Below, piece by piece: positions 9,000-19,500 of a DNA stretch of 45,033 nucleotides. Below the pieces are notes generated by a model that worked only from the letters and a program-made list of their open reading frames with translations, ran no database searches and was not told where the DNA came from. Position numbers and translations under genes: made by a program. Numbering within the stretch: position 1 is the stretch's first letter; each line of letters begins with the position of its first letter. This DNA is from Pseudomonas sp. Ant30-3. Its GTDB lineage: Bacteria > Pseudomonadota > Gammaproteobacteria > Pseudomonadales > Pseudomonadaceae. The stretch is taken from positions 1 through 45,033 of the forward strand of contig NZ_JMCL01000064.1 in NCBI RefSeq assembly GCF_000690905.1. Direction: 5' to 3'.

Positions 9000-9956
9000 A
9001 GCCAGGCAAGCGCCGCAACGAGCATCGTTTCCAAGCGATCAGTTTCTTCGCCGACCTCACTCAGATGTTCAGCTGGGCTAGAAAGCGCCAACCTTGGCGG
9101 GCCTTATTGGTCGAGGGTGATCCAACTGAGCTGGTCGACATCTCCCCCCTGATCCCTGCCGACTACGAGGCAGAAAGAAGCCGGACCCTTTCGCTGACTG
9201 AGCTGTTGGAACTGCACAACCGCTTCCAGAAAATGACCGCCGATTACAACGCCCTCCCCTCTGGTCATAAGTACGAGGGTATTCGTCCATTAAAGAAGGA
9301 GACCCAACTCGCGCTCTGGATCAGCCTGGGCACTTTGTGCCGGATTGGCGAATTGCTACAGGCCGAATGGAAAAATGTCGATCTGGACCAGCAGACCTGG
9401 TTCATTCCGAGCGAAAACGTCAAAGGCACTCGCGGCAAGAAACAGGACCACCATGTCTTCCTCTCTCCCTTTGCGCTGCATTTCTTTCAGGAACTCAAGA
9501 TCCTCACGGGAGACTCTCAGTGGTGCTTTCCCAACAAGCAGGATGATCAGCATGTTGATGTGAAAGCAGTGAGTAAGCAGGTGGGCGATCGTCAGGCTCG
9601 GTTCAAAAACCCGCAAGGCCCTGTCAAGACGGCGTCATGACGATACCCTGGTGCTTGCCGACGGCCAGAACGGTGACTGGACGCCGCATGATCTGCGCCG
9701 TACGGGCGCGACCATGATGCAGGCTTTGGGAGTCAGCCTGGACGTCATCGACCGCTGCCAAAACCATGTGCTGGCCGGTTCCCGGGTGAGGCGCCACTAC
9801 CTGCATCATGATTATGCCGAAGAGAAAAAACGCGCCTGGGACCTGTTGGGCGACCGACTCAGTGCCGTGCTGTCCTCGACCTATGAGCATCCACCGACCG
9901 AGTCGATGATGTCTTTTCCAGACTATGCCGCCGCTGGAGTCCTGCGCCCCTCATGA
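9000..9956 (+). pseudogene. Tyrosine-recombinase (P4-type) integrase remnant, N-truncated and frameshifted
   Basis: The first frame reads HRFQAISFFADLTQMFSWAR and onward to residue-level motifs of the catalytic domain: WISLGTLCRIGELL carries the first catalytic Arg (R-I-G-E), and WCFPNKQ follows. The frame ends at 9640. The second frame continues with TPHDLRRTGATMMQALGVS (H-x-x-R box) and VRRHYLHHDYAEEKKRAW. The break is explained by one extra C near 9610 (aacccgc for aaccgc). The N-terminal arm-binding domain, roughly 180 residues, is missing and the frame runs into a TGA just upstream of 9000. The gene cannot make a working integrase. It marks an older insertion and is not a copy of the intact integrase at 32-34 kb. 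Confidence 0.78.
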
Positions 9957-10092
9957 TCAGTTTTTTACTATTGTCCCGTATGGCATAGCTTTCGCATTCT
10001 CCTAGACGTCCACCAAAGCGGGGGAAGATCAGAAGGACGACATCACCGCCAAGCCGCGCTTCTACAGGATAGTGGCGTTATCGGGTACCCTC

Positions 10093-11772
10093 TTACTTGA
10101 AACAGTATTCATAGAGGCAGGTCTGGAACCCGTACTTGAGGTCGAACTTGCCATCGAGCACGTTGTTTTCCTTGGCGTACTGGTCCCACGCCACGAGCAT
10201 TTCCTTCATCTTGGCCGGCTCGCTCTGGGCCAGGTCGCGGCTTTCGGTAGGGTCGCTCTTGAGGTTGTACAGCTGCCAGTTGGAGTTGCCGTAAGGTTGG
10301 TTGACCAAGGTGATTTTCCAATCTCCCTTGCGCAGCGCCTTGCGGCCGAACAATTCCCAGCCAATCTGACGTTCAGCCATGGCTTGACCTTCCAGCAACG
10401 GGCGCATGCTCTTGCCGCTGATGGTTTGCACCGGACGACCGTGGAATGTCTTGCCCAGTGCCGGGACGCCGGCCAGGTCCAGCAGGGTCGGCATCAGGTC
10501 CATCACATGGACCATGTCATTATTGAGGGTGCCTTGCAGGTGGGCCTTCTTTAGCATTTTCGCGCTGATGATAGCCGGCGCGCGAATCCCGCCCTCGTTG
10601 GTGAAGCCCTTGAACAGCGGGTACGGGGTGGAACTGACTTGGGCCCACTGTGCGCCGTAGTCGGCATACGAGCCTTTGTGACCGAGGTTCTTCAGGCTGT
10701 TATCGAAGTCGCTGGCGAGCCATTCCTTGTTGCCGGGCAGGTCAAGTGGGCTGTTGCCGTCGGCACCGTTGTCGGAGATAAACACGATAAAGGTGTTATC
10801 CAGCTTGCCGGTTTTCTCCAAGTACTGGAGCAGTCGACCGATGTGGTAGTCCATGTTGGACACCATCGCCGCATAGATCTCCATGTTGCGCGACTCACGC
10901 TGACGCTGCTCATCGCTCAACTGGTTCCAGCTTGGAAGACCCTTGGCCATTGGCGTGTTGGGCGTCGTATCCGCCGCGACGATACCCAGCTGTTTCTGAC
11001 GCTCCAGACGTGCCTGTCGAATCGGCTCATAGCCTGCGTTGTAGCGGCCCTTGTATTTATCCAGCCAGTCATCCGGAGCATGCAGCGGCCAATGCGGCGC
11101 GGTGTAGGACAAGACGGCCATGAACGGCTTGTTACTGGCTTTGTCGGCATCGATGTAGTCAATCAGCCGATCGGTGTAGAACTCGCTGGAGTAAAAACCC
11201 TTGGGCACTTCCACCTGTTTGCCGTCTTCGCGATAGATCGCTTTCGGATCCTTGGCAATGATGGCGTGCTGGTCATCGAAATGACTGGCGCCGCCTTGGA
11301 CCAGAATGAAGGAGCGGTCAAAACCACGTGCCTTCGGGCTGGTTTCTTCGGTGCGACCCAGGTGCCATTTACCGGTGGTATAGGTGTTGTAGCCAGCGTC
11401 CTGGAGCACTTGCCCCACCGTGACCATGCGTTCGTTCAAGTAACCTTCATAGCCAGGCTTGCCTTGCTGGAACGGCTGAAGCAGCTCGCCCATGTTACCC
11501 AGGCCAGCCACGTGGCTGTCTGCACCGGAGAACATCATCGCCCGTGTCGGCGAGCAGGTGGGCGCGGTGTGGAAGTTGCTCAGGCGCACACCGCCCTGGG
11601 CAAGCGAGTCGATGTTTGGGGTGCTGATTTCACCGCCGAAGCTGCCCAGGTCGCTGTAACCCAGGTCATCGGCGACAATTATTAGGAAGTTCGGGCGCTC
11701 ATCTGCGGCCATGGCCGCGTGGCTGCACACGGCAACCATCAGGGGAAGTATGAGTTTCGTCATCCAGCTCAT
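10093..11772 (-). CDS. Periplasmic arylsulfatase (sulfatase family)
   Basis: A 559-residue sulfatase that hydrolyses sulfate esters. A Sec signal peptide is clear (MSWMTKLILPLMVAV...AMA-ADERPN). The metal-binding start is NFLIIVADDLGYSDLG. The active-site motif is CSPTR with Cys73, the residue converted to formylglycine in this family. Later motifs include GKWHLG, FISDNGADG and the C-terminal GDWKITLV. The overall layout closely follows Pseudomonas aeruginosa AtsA, except that this one is exported. A ribosome site (GAGGAA) precedes the ATG at 11772, though spacing is long. No sulfatase-maturing enzyme lies nearby, so it relies on one encoded elsewhere. It diverges from the octahaem cytochrome gene. 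Substrate is unknown; alkyl or aryl sulfates are likely. Confidence 0.92.
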   Translation of the reverse strand: MSWMTKLILPLMVAVCSHAAMAADERPNFLIIVADDLGYSDLGSFGGEISTPNIDSLAQGGVRLSNFHTAPTCSPTRAMMFSGADSHVAGLGNMGELLQPFQQGKPGYEGYLNERMVTVGQVLQDAGYNTYTTGKWHLGRTEETSPKARGFDRSFILVQGGASHFDDQHAIIAKDPKAIYREDGKQVEVPKGFYSSEFYTDRLIDYIDADKASNKPFMAVLSYTAPHWPLHAPDDWLDKYKGRYNAGYEPIRQARLERQKQLGIVAADTTPNTPMAKGLPSWNQLSDEQRQRESRNMEIYAAMVSNMDYHIGRLLQYLEKTGKLDNTFIVFISDNGADGNSPLDLPGNKEWLASDFDNSLKNLGHKGSYADYGAQWAQVSSTPYPLFKGFTNEGGIRAPAIISAKMLKKAHLQGTLNNDMVHVMDLMPTLLDLAGVPALGKTFHGRPVQTISGKSMRPLLEGQAMAERQIGWELFGRKALRKGDWKITLVNQPYGNSNWQLYNLKSDPTESRDLAQSEPAKMKEMLVAWDQYAKENNVLDGKFDLKYGFQTCLYEYCFK

Positions 11773-11976
11773 GGGGGGCGGTTCCTCAGTTGTTATTATT
11801 GGCTGAGGCGCCAGTATGCAGATGGCTCGGTGCGTGCCGCTAACGCGGTTGCGCAAGCGCTTATTCACCTGCGTCGTTATTTGCCCAAAGGGCTGGGGAA
11901 CCGGTCAATCGCCGTTCATCATGGCCTCCATTTCCGGGGGCACGGGCACCCACTATTGAGCATGAGGTGGGGGCAA

Positions 11977-14289
11977 ATGAAGCGAGGTAGTCGGCATAGA
12001 GCGCATTTCTCACGGGGGATTCTGCTGTTGCTGCTGTGCGCATGGACCGGCTGGCTCCTCGCCGCTCAAGCTCGCCCGCCAATGCAGAAGCTGGACGATG
12101 GTTACGTCGACCCAAGTGCATGTCAGGGCTGCCATGCCCGCCAGACGCAACAATGGTCGCAGTCGCATCACAGCTGGTCGATGCGCAAGCCGACCCAGGA
12201 CAATGTGCTGGGAAATTTCGCCGATCAGACCTTTCAGGATGATGCGGGAGTCGAAGTAAGGTTCACCACCCGTGATGGCAAGTTCTACATCAATGCCGAG
12301 GACGAACAGGGCCAACGTCACGACTTTTCTTTGGCCTACACCTTTGGCGTCTACCCTCTGCAGCAGTATCTGATCGAGCGCCCAGGCGGGCGATTACAGT
12401 CGTTGACCGTCGCCTGGGACAACCGCGCCAAGGCGGATGGCGGGCAGCGCTGGTTTTCGCTTTACCCCGGTCAACGCTTTACCCCGGATGACGCACTGCA
12501 CTGGACCGGCCGCTCGCAGAACTGGAACGGCATGTGCGCCCAGTGCCACTCCGGCAATCTGAAAAAAGGCTACGACGCCAAACAGGACAGCTTCGCCACC
12601 ACCTGGAGCGAGCTGTCGGTGGGCTGTCAGAGTTGCCATGGGCCAGGAGCCCGGCATTTGGCGTGGGCCAGTCTGCCAGAGTCGCAACAACAGCCCGCCA
12701 GCAACGCAACCGACCGCGGTTTGCTCGTGGACTTCGGGCCGCATGCCAAAGGCTACGAAGTTGAACAGTGCGCACGCTGCCACGCACAGCAGGAAAGTCT
12801 CGGCGTTGGTAGCCAGCCGGGCAAGCCACTGGCAGATACGGCCTACCCTACCCTGCTGACCGCAGGGGCCTATTACGCCGATGGCCAGCAACAAGCTGAA
12901 GTGTTCGAGTACGGCTCCTTCGTACAGAGCAAAATGTACGCCGCCGGCGTGACCTGCAGCGATTGTCACAACCCTCACAGCGGCGTATTGTACGCTCAGG
13001 ACAATACGCTGTGCACGGCCTGCCATAATCCACAGGGCAACCCGCGGTTCTCGTCGCTGCAAAAGAAGGCCTACGATAGCCCCAGCCATCATTTCCACCC
13101 TCAAGGCAGCCCGAGCGCGCAATGTACCAATTGCCACGCCCCTGCCCGCAACTACATGGTGATCGACTCACGACGCGACCATAGCTTCCGACTGCCAAGA
13201 CCAGACCTGACGCCGATCACCGGCGCGCCTAACGCCTGCACTGACTGTCATCGCAATCGCTCGCCACAATGGGCAGCCAGTGAAATCAGCCAGCGCTTTG
13301 GCCCCCGGCGACCTGAGCATTATGGCCCGGTGTTGCAAGGTGCTCGCGAGCACGATCCTCAGGCTATCGTCTTGGCTGCACGACTGATAACAAACGCGAC
13401 ACGACCGGCAATTGTTCGGGCCTCTGCCGCCGAGGCCTTGACCGGCGTGGAAGGGCCCGCACTCGATAAACTCAGTCAGGCTCTCAAGGATCAGGACGCA
13501 CTGGTACGCAGCAGTGCGGTCCGAGCCATGGCGAATGCATCGAGCGAACAACGCCTGCAACACTTGCCTGCCTTGCTCGACGACCCGGCACTCACCGTGC
13601 GCGATCAGGCCGCTCGAGCCTTGGTGGATCTGCAGGAGCAACTGCCGGTCGCCCAGCGCAGTAATCTAAAGCACTTACTCGAGGACCACGAAGCTCGCCT
13701 GAGAGCCAACGCCGATTTGCCGGGAATTGGATTCAACCTCGCCAGTCTGCTGGCGCGACAGGGCCGTGAAGAACAGACGCTCGACCAATACCGCCAAGTA
13801 CTGCGCCAGGATCCGGATTTCACACCGGCGCGCGTGGCACTGGCAAGTTTGCTACTTGGCCGGCAGCAATCGGACCAAGCTTTTGAGACTCTGGAGGCCG
13901 GCCTGCAGCGCGGTGAGCAACGCGCCGGTTTCACCGACCTGGCCTATGCAATGGGACTGCTGCAGGCCGAGCGCCGCCAGCCAGCACAGGCCGTGTACTG
14001 GCTGGAGAAAGCCCTACCCGGTCAGCCGCAAAACCTGCGCCTGTATTACAACCTTGGCTTATTACACAGCCAACTCAACCAGCCTGAACAGGCCCGACGC
14101 GTGGTAGTGGCCGGTCTTGAGCGTGCGGTACAAGATATCGACCTCTTGTATGCTGCCGCTTACCTGGACACGCGGGCCGGTAAATTCCTGTCGGCGCAGC
14201 AGTATTTGCAGCGCCTGCTGGCGCAACAACCGCAGCACCTCAAGGCGCAACGCCTGCTTGGCTATGTACAGGAACAACAGCGCCGTTGA
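11977..14289 (+). CDS. Octahaem c-type cytochrome with HEAT and TPR repeats
   Basis: A 770-residue exported electron-transfer protein. After an N-terminal membrane/signal segment (GILLLLLCAWTGWLLAA) there are eight CxxCH haem sites: CQGCH, CAQCH, CQSCH, CARCH, CSDCH, CTACH, CTNCH and CTDCH, all before about residue 430. The arrangement resembles the cytochrome c554/NrfA-NrfB type superfamily. From about residue 450 HEAT-like repeats follow (PAIVRASAAEALTGVEG, LVRSSAVRAMANAS, LTVRDQAARALVDL), then TPR repeats to the end. The ATG at 11977 is chosen because GAGGTGGGG lies just before it and the signal segment begins there. It is divergent from the sulfatase and 100 bp upstream of an AraC regulator. 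No known enzyme matches all three modules; role unknown. Confidence 0.85.
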   Translation: MKRGSRHRAHFSRGILLLLLCAWTGWLLAAQARPPMQKLDDGYVDPSACQGCHARQTQQWSQSHHSWSMRKPTQDNVLGNFADQTFQDDAGVEVRFTTRDGKFYINAEDEQGQRHDFSLAYTFGVYPLQQYLIERPGGRLQSLTVAWDNRAKADGGQRWFSLYPGQRFTPDDALHWTGRSQNWNGMCAQCHSGNLKKGYDAKQDSFATTWSELSVGCQSCHGPGARHLAWASLPESQQQPASNATDRGLLVDFGPHAKGYEVEQCARCHAQQESLGVGSQPGKPLADTAYPTLLTAGAYYADGQQQAEVFEYGSFVQSKMYAAGVTCSDCHNPHSGVLYAQDNTLCTACHNPQGNPRFSSLQKKAYDSPSHHFHPQGSPSAQCTNCHAPARNYMVIDSRRDHSFRLPRPDLTPITGAPNACTDCHRNRSPQWAASEISQRFGPRRPEHYGPVLQGAREHDPQAIVLAARLITNATRPAIVRASAAEALTGVEGPALDKLSQALKDQDALVRSSAVRAMANASSEQRLQHLPALLDDPALTVRDQAARALVDLQEQLPVAQRSNLKHLLEDHEARLRANADLPGIGFNLASLLARQGREEQTLDQYRQVLRQDPDFTPARVALASLLLGRQQSDQAFETLEAGLQRGEQRAGFTDLAYAMGLLQAERRQPAQAVYWLEKALPGQPQNLRLYYNLGLLHSQLNQPEQARRVVVAGLERAVQDIDLLYAAAYLDTRAGKFLSAQQYLQRLLAQQPQHLKAQRLLGYVQEQQRR

Positions 14290-14388
14290 TGTACAATGGG
14301 GCAGGATCGATAATGGCCTGTGCAGCCAACAACCGAGACTAAAAACCAAGCTGGTCAAACCAGACTAAAAAGAACAAAGGTTACGGTG

Positions 14389-15402
14389 ATGAATACGCCC
14401 CATATCAGCGGCCTACCCCCTCCTTCATGGGGCGACTCCTGCCCTGCCAGGAATATTCCTTTTGCAGCTGAGCCATTGCTGCGCTCGCGCAATATCGATG
14501 ATGCCGAGGCGCTGCTCAACAACCATCTTGAAGAACGTCGGATCAGCCTCGGGGGACGAGGAACTCTGGACATTGATTTCACCTTGCAGTCCTTGCCGCA
14601 GATGAAGTTGTTCGGGGCGCAGTGGGGCCGTGAGGTGCGCGTGAGCTCAAGCCCCTTGAACAGCTGGCATGGGATTTTACCCCTGCAGGGTACGATCAGC
14701 AGTCGTCCCGATGGCCTGCAAGCGAATTCTGGAGAGCTGTTGGTATTCAGCCCTGGGCATGAGGTGGATGTCATCTGGCATGAGGGGGTCAAGGCGATCG
14801 TCATCGCCCTGGATGCTGCATTGCTGCTCGATCACCTGGAGCGCCACCATCAGACCCACGAGCCTCGGCGCCCGACCCAGACGCTGCTGTTTGATAGCCG
14901 CCATCCCGCCATGCAGAGCTTAGGCAGCCTGCTGCGTCTGGTAGACAGCGAAACCGGCAACGCCTCAGGCTTATTGGCAACCCCAACCAGCCAGTCTCAT
15001 GTGCAGCACCTGTTTTGCGAGAACCTGCTACAACTGATCCCCAGCCTGCACACCGAGACGCAACGCCGCCTGTTGCCGGGCACCGTGAAGCGGGTGGTTG
15101 ATTTTATTCATGCCCATCTCGACCAGCCGCTGTGCATCACTCAGCTGGTGAGCATCAGCGGTACTAGCCGACGCAGTCTGGAGCAGGCGTTTCGCAACGC
15201 TCTAGGGACCAGCCCGCAACGCTACATCCAGAATTGCCGGCTGCATGCGATACGCAAAGTACTGCTGAGCCACCAACCCGGAGAGCTGCAGTTATCGGCG
15301 TTGGCATTTCACTGGGGCTTTGCGCAACCCAGCCACTTTACCGCGGCTTACAAGCAGGCCTTCGGTGAGTTGCCATCGCAAACACTGGCCAAGCCGCTTT
15401 GA
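14389..15402 (+). CDS. AraC/XylS-family transcriptional regulator
   Basis: A 337-residue regulator. Residues 1-210 form an AraC-binding-like cupin domain (SSSPLNSWHGILPLQGTIS, LLVFSPGHEVDVIWHEG). The C-terminal third holds the two helix-turn-helix motifs: LCITQLVSISGTSRRSLEQA and LSALAFHWGFAQPSHFTAAY, with the family ending FGELPSQ. The ATG at 14389 has AAAGG upstream; a longer in-frame start at 14320 lacks support. It lies 100 bp after the cytochrome gene on the same strand and faces the OprD porin gene, so it may regulate the sulfatase-cytochrome pair. That link is positional only. Confidence 0.88.
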   Translation: MNTPHISGLPPPSWGDSCPARNIPFAAEPLLRSRNIDDAEALLNNHLEERRISLGGRGTLDIDFTLQSLPQMKLFGAQWGREVRVSSSPLNSWHGILPLQGTISSRPDGLQANSGELLVFSPGHEVDVIWHEGVKAIVIALDAALLLDHLERHHQTHEPRRPTQTLLFDSRHPAMQSLGSLLRLVDSETGNASGLLATPTSQSHVQHLFCENLLQLIPSLHTETQRRLLPGTVKRVVDFIHAHLDQPLCITQLVSISGTSRRSLEQAFRNALGTSPQRYIQNCRLHAIRKVLLSHQPGELQLSALAFHWGFAQPSHFTAAYKQAFGELPSQTLAKPL

Positions 15403-15479
15403 GGTTTTTCACCGACCGTCTCTGCACGTAGTCATGGCGGCCAGGCCGCTCCAGGCAGAGCGACCGCCGCCTCCACGAC

Positions 15480-16766
15480 CTACCAGAACTTCCAGGTATA
15501 GGTAGTCATCACACGGTTTTCATCGTAGTCATTGCCATGCTTGAACTGGGCGTTAATGTTGCGCCACTCCATGCCCACGCCCTTCAGGGGTCCACTCTGC
15601 ACCACGTAAGCCAGAAACAGATCGCGCTCGCTTTCAGCGCTGTCGCTGAGGTCGCCACCGCGATCAATGCCCGTGCCGCGCAGGTAACGGGTGGTCAGGG
15701 TCAGGCCGGGCATGCCCATGGCCGCAAAGTCATAGTCGTAGCGCGCCTGCCAGGAGCTTTCGTTGGGTTTGATGAAGGCCACTGCCGACCAGTTCACCAG
15801 ATAAGGTTGCGGCGCAAAGCCGTTCAGGGTCGGGAACGTGCTGTCACCCAGCATGCGTTGATAACCCACCCCAAAGCCGTGTCCGCCCTTCCTCAAGGTG
15901 GTCATTGCTCCGTAGGAGCGGTTATCGATATTCCCGTACAGTGCCTCACCCTCTTCCTTGTTGTTGAAGTAGCGCAGATCGGTCTTCAGGCGGTAGCCAC
16001 GACCCAGGTCCGAATTGAGGGTTAGGCCCAGGTAATGTTGCTGGTAAATATCCTCCAACTGCCCATAAAAGTAGCTGGCCGAAAGATTGGGACTGAAGGC
16101 ATAGGTGGCGCCGGCAAAGTCCAGACCATCGCTGGTGTGGCGGGGCCCGTTTGGTTTGGTGAACAGGTACATCTTTTCGCTGTTGGAGGATTCACGGGTG
16201 CTGATCTCGGTGAATCGCCCGCCAGTCAGCGTCAGGTTGTCTATCTCGTTGGATTTGACCAGAAAACCATGAAAGGTCGTCACCAACTGCCGGGAGTCGT
16301 CCTGGAAGGCCACCGGTAACGTCGGCCGATGCTCACCGATTTTCAGCTCGGTCTTCGAGAAGCGGACTTTTCCGGTCAGCGCCGCCCGGCCGTAATCCTT
16401 TGCCTGCTCCCGGTTGCTTTGGCTATAGGGCAAGACACTGTCCGGACCACGACCGCCGCCACCGTCAAGGCGATAGGCGTATTGCGCCGCCGCATCGAGA
16501 CCGAACTCAAGCGGGCCCTGGGTATAACCGGAGGTGAAGCGCAGATCAAAGCCTTGGCTCCAACTGCCATCGCGCGAGGTTTTCGGGTTATCGCCTTTGA
16601 AATCGCGGTCCACATAGAAGTTGCGCAAACCCAGGTTCAACTGACTGTCTTGGACAAAATCGGCTTGTGCGGCCAGCGGCATCATCACCCCGATCAGCCC
16701 CATGGCCTTCAGGTGTTTTCCAGCAGAGTAAGCGGGGCGCGGCACAGCTGCGTATAGATAGTTCAT
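15480..16766 (-). CDS. OprD-family outer-membrane porin
   Basis: A 428-residue substrate-specific porin. A signal peptide precedes the mature start (AAQADFVQDSQLNLGLRNFY), and the family features D-F-V-x-D-S..L..RNFY..RDF, WSQGFDLRF and the C-terminal WKFW are present. OprD proteins of this type carry small carboxylates, among them benzoate, vanillate and 4-hydroxybenzoate, through the outer membrane. Ribosome site AGAGG lies 8 bp before the ATG. It is the last gene of a minus-strand series running pobA, tatA, chemoreceptor remnant, oprD-like, so 4-hydroxybenzoate is a reasonable guess for its cargo. The exact substrate cannot be read from sequence. Confidence 0.92.
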   Translation of the reverse strand: MNYLYAAVPRPAYSAGKHLKAMGLIGVMMPLAAQADFVQDSQLNLGLRNFYVDRDFKGDNPKTSRDGSWSQGFDLRFTSGYTQGPLEFGLDAAAQYAYRLDGGGGRGPDSVLPYSQSNREQAKDYGRAALTGKVRFSKTELKIGEHRPTLPVAFQDDSRQLVTTFHGFLVKSNEIDNLTLTGGRFTEISTRESSNSEKMYLFTKPNGPRHTSDGLDFAGATYAFSPNLSASYFYGQLEDIYQQHYLGLTLNSDLGRGYRLKTDLRYFNNKEEGEALYGNIDNRSYGAMTTLRKGGHGFGVGYQRMLGDSTFPTLNGFAPQPYLVNWSAVAFIKPNESSWQARYDYDFAAMGMPGLTLTTRYLRGTGIDRGGDLSDSAESERDLFLAYVVQSGPLKGVGMEWRNINAQFKHGNDYDENRVMTTYTWKFW

Positions 16767-16851
16767 GGATGCCTCTACACATTTTTATTGTTGTTGTAGA
16801 GGTTCAGTATCCGCAGCCCGCTCACAAGCCGTTATCGTCTGCGCGTGATGA

Positions 16852-17770
16852 CTAGCTGCGCAGCGCAGGTATTCGTTTTTCCAGCTCGGTGAGTACGCCG
16901 ACCACGCGGTGCAGACTTCTACCAGCACCTTCAGTGCGTCGCACGTTTTCCTGATTGCTCGCAGAAATCACCACCAACTCGCTAAGGTTGCGTGAAATAT
17001 CTTCGGTTATCAGCGTCTGTTCTTCGGCCGCAACGGCGATCTGCTGGTTCATCTCACAGATGGTATGCACAGCGTCGGTTACGCCGTTCAGAATCTTGCC
17101 GGCAAGCTGGACCTGTTCAACGCCGTTCTCGATGCTGCGTTTCCCACTCTCGATGGCTTGTACCGCACTTTCTGCACCCTTTTGCACGGTGGCGATGATG
17201 GTGTTGATTTCAGCCGTGGACTGGGCAGTACGTTGTGCCAGGTTGCGTACTTCATCGGCCACAACGGCAAAGCCTCGGCCCTGCTCGCCGGCCCTGGCAG
17301 CTTCAATGGCGGCGTTCAGCGCAAGTAGATTGGTCTGTTCTGCAATGCTGTGGATGACCGCAAGCACCTCACCAATTCGTCCACTGTCAGCTGCCAGGCG
17401 ATGGATGACTTTAGCAGTGCTGGTTATCCGAGCGAAAATCACGCAAAGTATCAGCGGCCCATTCCAGGCAACCCGACTCGTCTGTCCGGGCATTGTTTAC
17501 CCGCTCAGCGCAATGGCTTCTATCCAACTGCGCAATGCACTCGAGCAAATGACCCAGTGGCGTGAATAACACACGGTTGAACAAACTCAGAGCCAGTAAC
17601 CACGCCAGCACGCCAACTGCGAGAAGTGCCAAGGCTCCCGTGAACCATGTCGGTTCAGACAGGACGTTAGTGGAAAAGTAGAAACAGAGCGGCACCGAGA
17701 GCATGACCAACATCAGGCTGGCCCCTAGCGAAGTCAGCAACTGTGTGCGCATCGAACTTTTAAACAACAT
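16852..17770 (-). pseudogene. Methyl-accepting chemotaxis protein with internal deletion and frameshift
   Basis: The ATG at 17770 follows GAGGA and encodes two hydrophobic segments (LLTSLGASLMLVMLSVPLCF and a second near residue 45). A short linker ends in the sequence AADTLRDF, and the frame then runs to a stop at 17411. Another frame picks up the end of the signalling domain: VIHRLAADSGRIGEVLAVIH, the tip [30 protein letters not shown] and a full C-terminal arm to 16852. About 100 residues usually present between membrane part and tip (the descending arm) are missing. One deletion of out-of-frame length near 17430 explains both defects. It sits between tatA and the OprD gene and may have been the sensor for hydroxybenzoate. 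Confidence 0.75.
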
Positions 17771-17813
17771 GAACTCGGTCCTCGGCAAACGAAGGGTGCA
17801 AATGGCGGAGCGA

Positions 17814-18050
17814 TTAACGGCCCAATGGTGCCTGTCCGCTTTGCGTCTGCTGAGTTTGTGCGGTACCGCTCTGCACCCGCGCCGACGTTGCAACGCGAGG
17901 CTGCGCCTCGTCGTCGCTGCTCACCGAGCGGCGAAAACCCTTGATCGTCTCGCCTAAGTCGGACCCCAGGCTCTTCAGGCGTTTACCGCCGAACAGCACC
18001 GCCACTACGAGCAAGAGCACCAGCCAGTGTTTCCAGTCGAACAGGCCCAT
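17814..18050 (-). CDS. tatA: Twin-arginine translocase subunit TatA (extra copy)
   Basis: A 78-residue TatA: short periplasmic N-terminus, one membrane helix ([18 protein letters not shown]), then the amphipathic helix [19 protein letters not shown] with the conserved FG..KLP-like hinge and a polar tail. TatA forms the pore through which folded proteins cross the inner membrane. The housekeeping tatABC operon normally lies elsewhere in Pseudomonas, and no tatB or tatC is seen here, so this is a spare copy. It lies 61 bp downstream of pobA on the same strand, inside a p-cresol/4-hydroxybenzoate cluster, 7.6 kb from pchX, which carries a Tat-type signal. Confidence 0.9.
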   Translation of the reverse strand: MGLFDWKHWLVLLLVVAVLFGGKRLKSLGSDLGETIKGFRRSVSSDDEAQPRVATSARVQSGTAQTQQTQSGQAPLGR

Positions 18051-18111
18051 GATTACCTCCGTATTTGTCGTTCAACGCCCACAACTTGGCTGTGGGCGCA
18101 GTAGAAGCGGA

Positions 18112-19377
<1,266 letters not shown>

Positions 19378-19440
19378 TTACTGACAAAACTCAGATGAAA
19401 AGGTGATTTTTCCTGATTAAATTGCACTTTTACAAATTTT

Positions 19441-19455
19441 GTTCGATTATCGAAC
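19441..19455. promoter_or_regulatory. Palindrome resembling the PcaR (IclR-family) operator
   Basis: GTTCGATTATCGAAC, a perfect 7-1-7 inverted repeat in the pobA-pobR control region. Its reverse strand, GTTCGATAATCGAAC, differs at one position from the 15-base PcaR recognition sequence I recall for P. putida pca promoters (GTTCGATAATCGCAC). The site lies 45 bp before the pobR start codon and 142 bp before pobA. Confidence 0.5.
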
Positions 19456-19500
19456 GACCCCACACACTGTGCATTTCCACTCTCAAGGTCGCCGAGCACG

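Noticed and set aside
10639..11685. Plus-strand open frame of 348 codons inside the sulfatase
   Set aside because: No domain or ribosome site; the opposite strand encodes a complete sulfatase.
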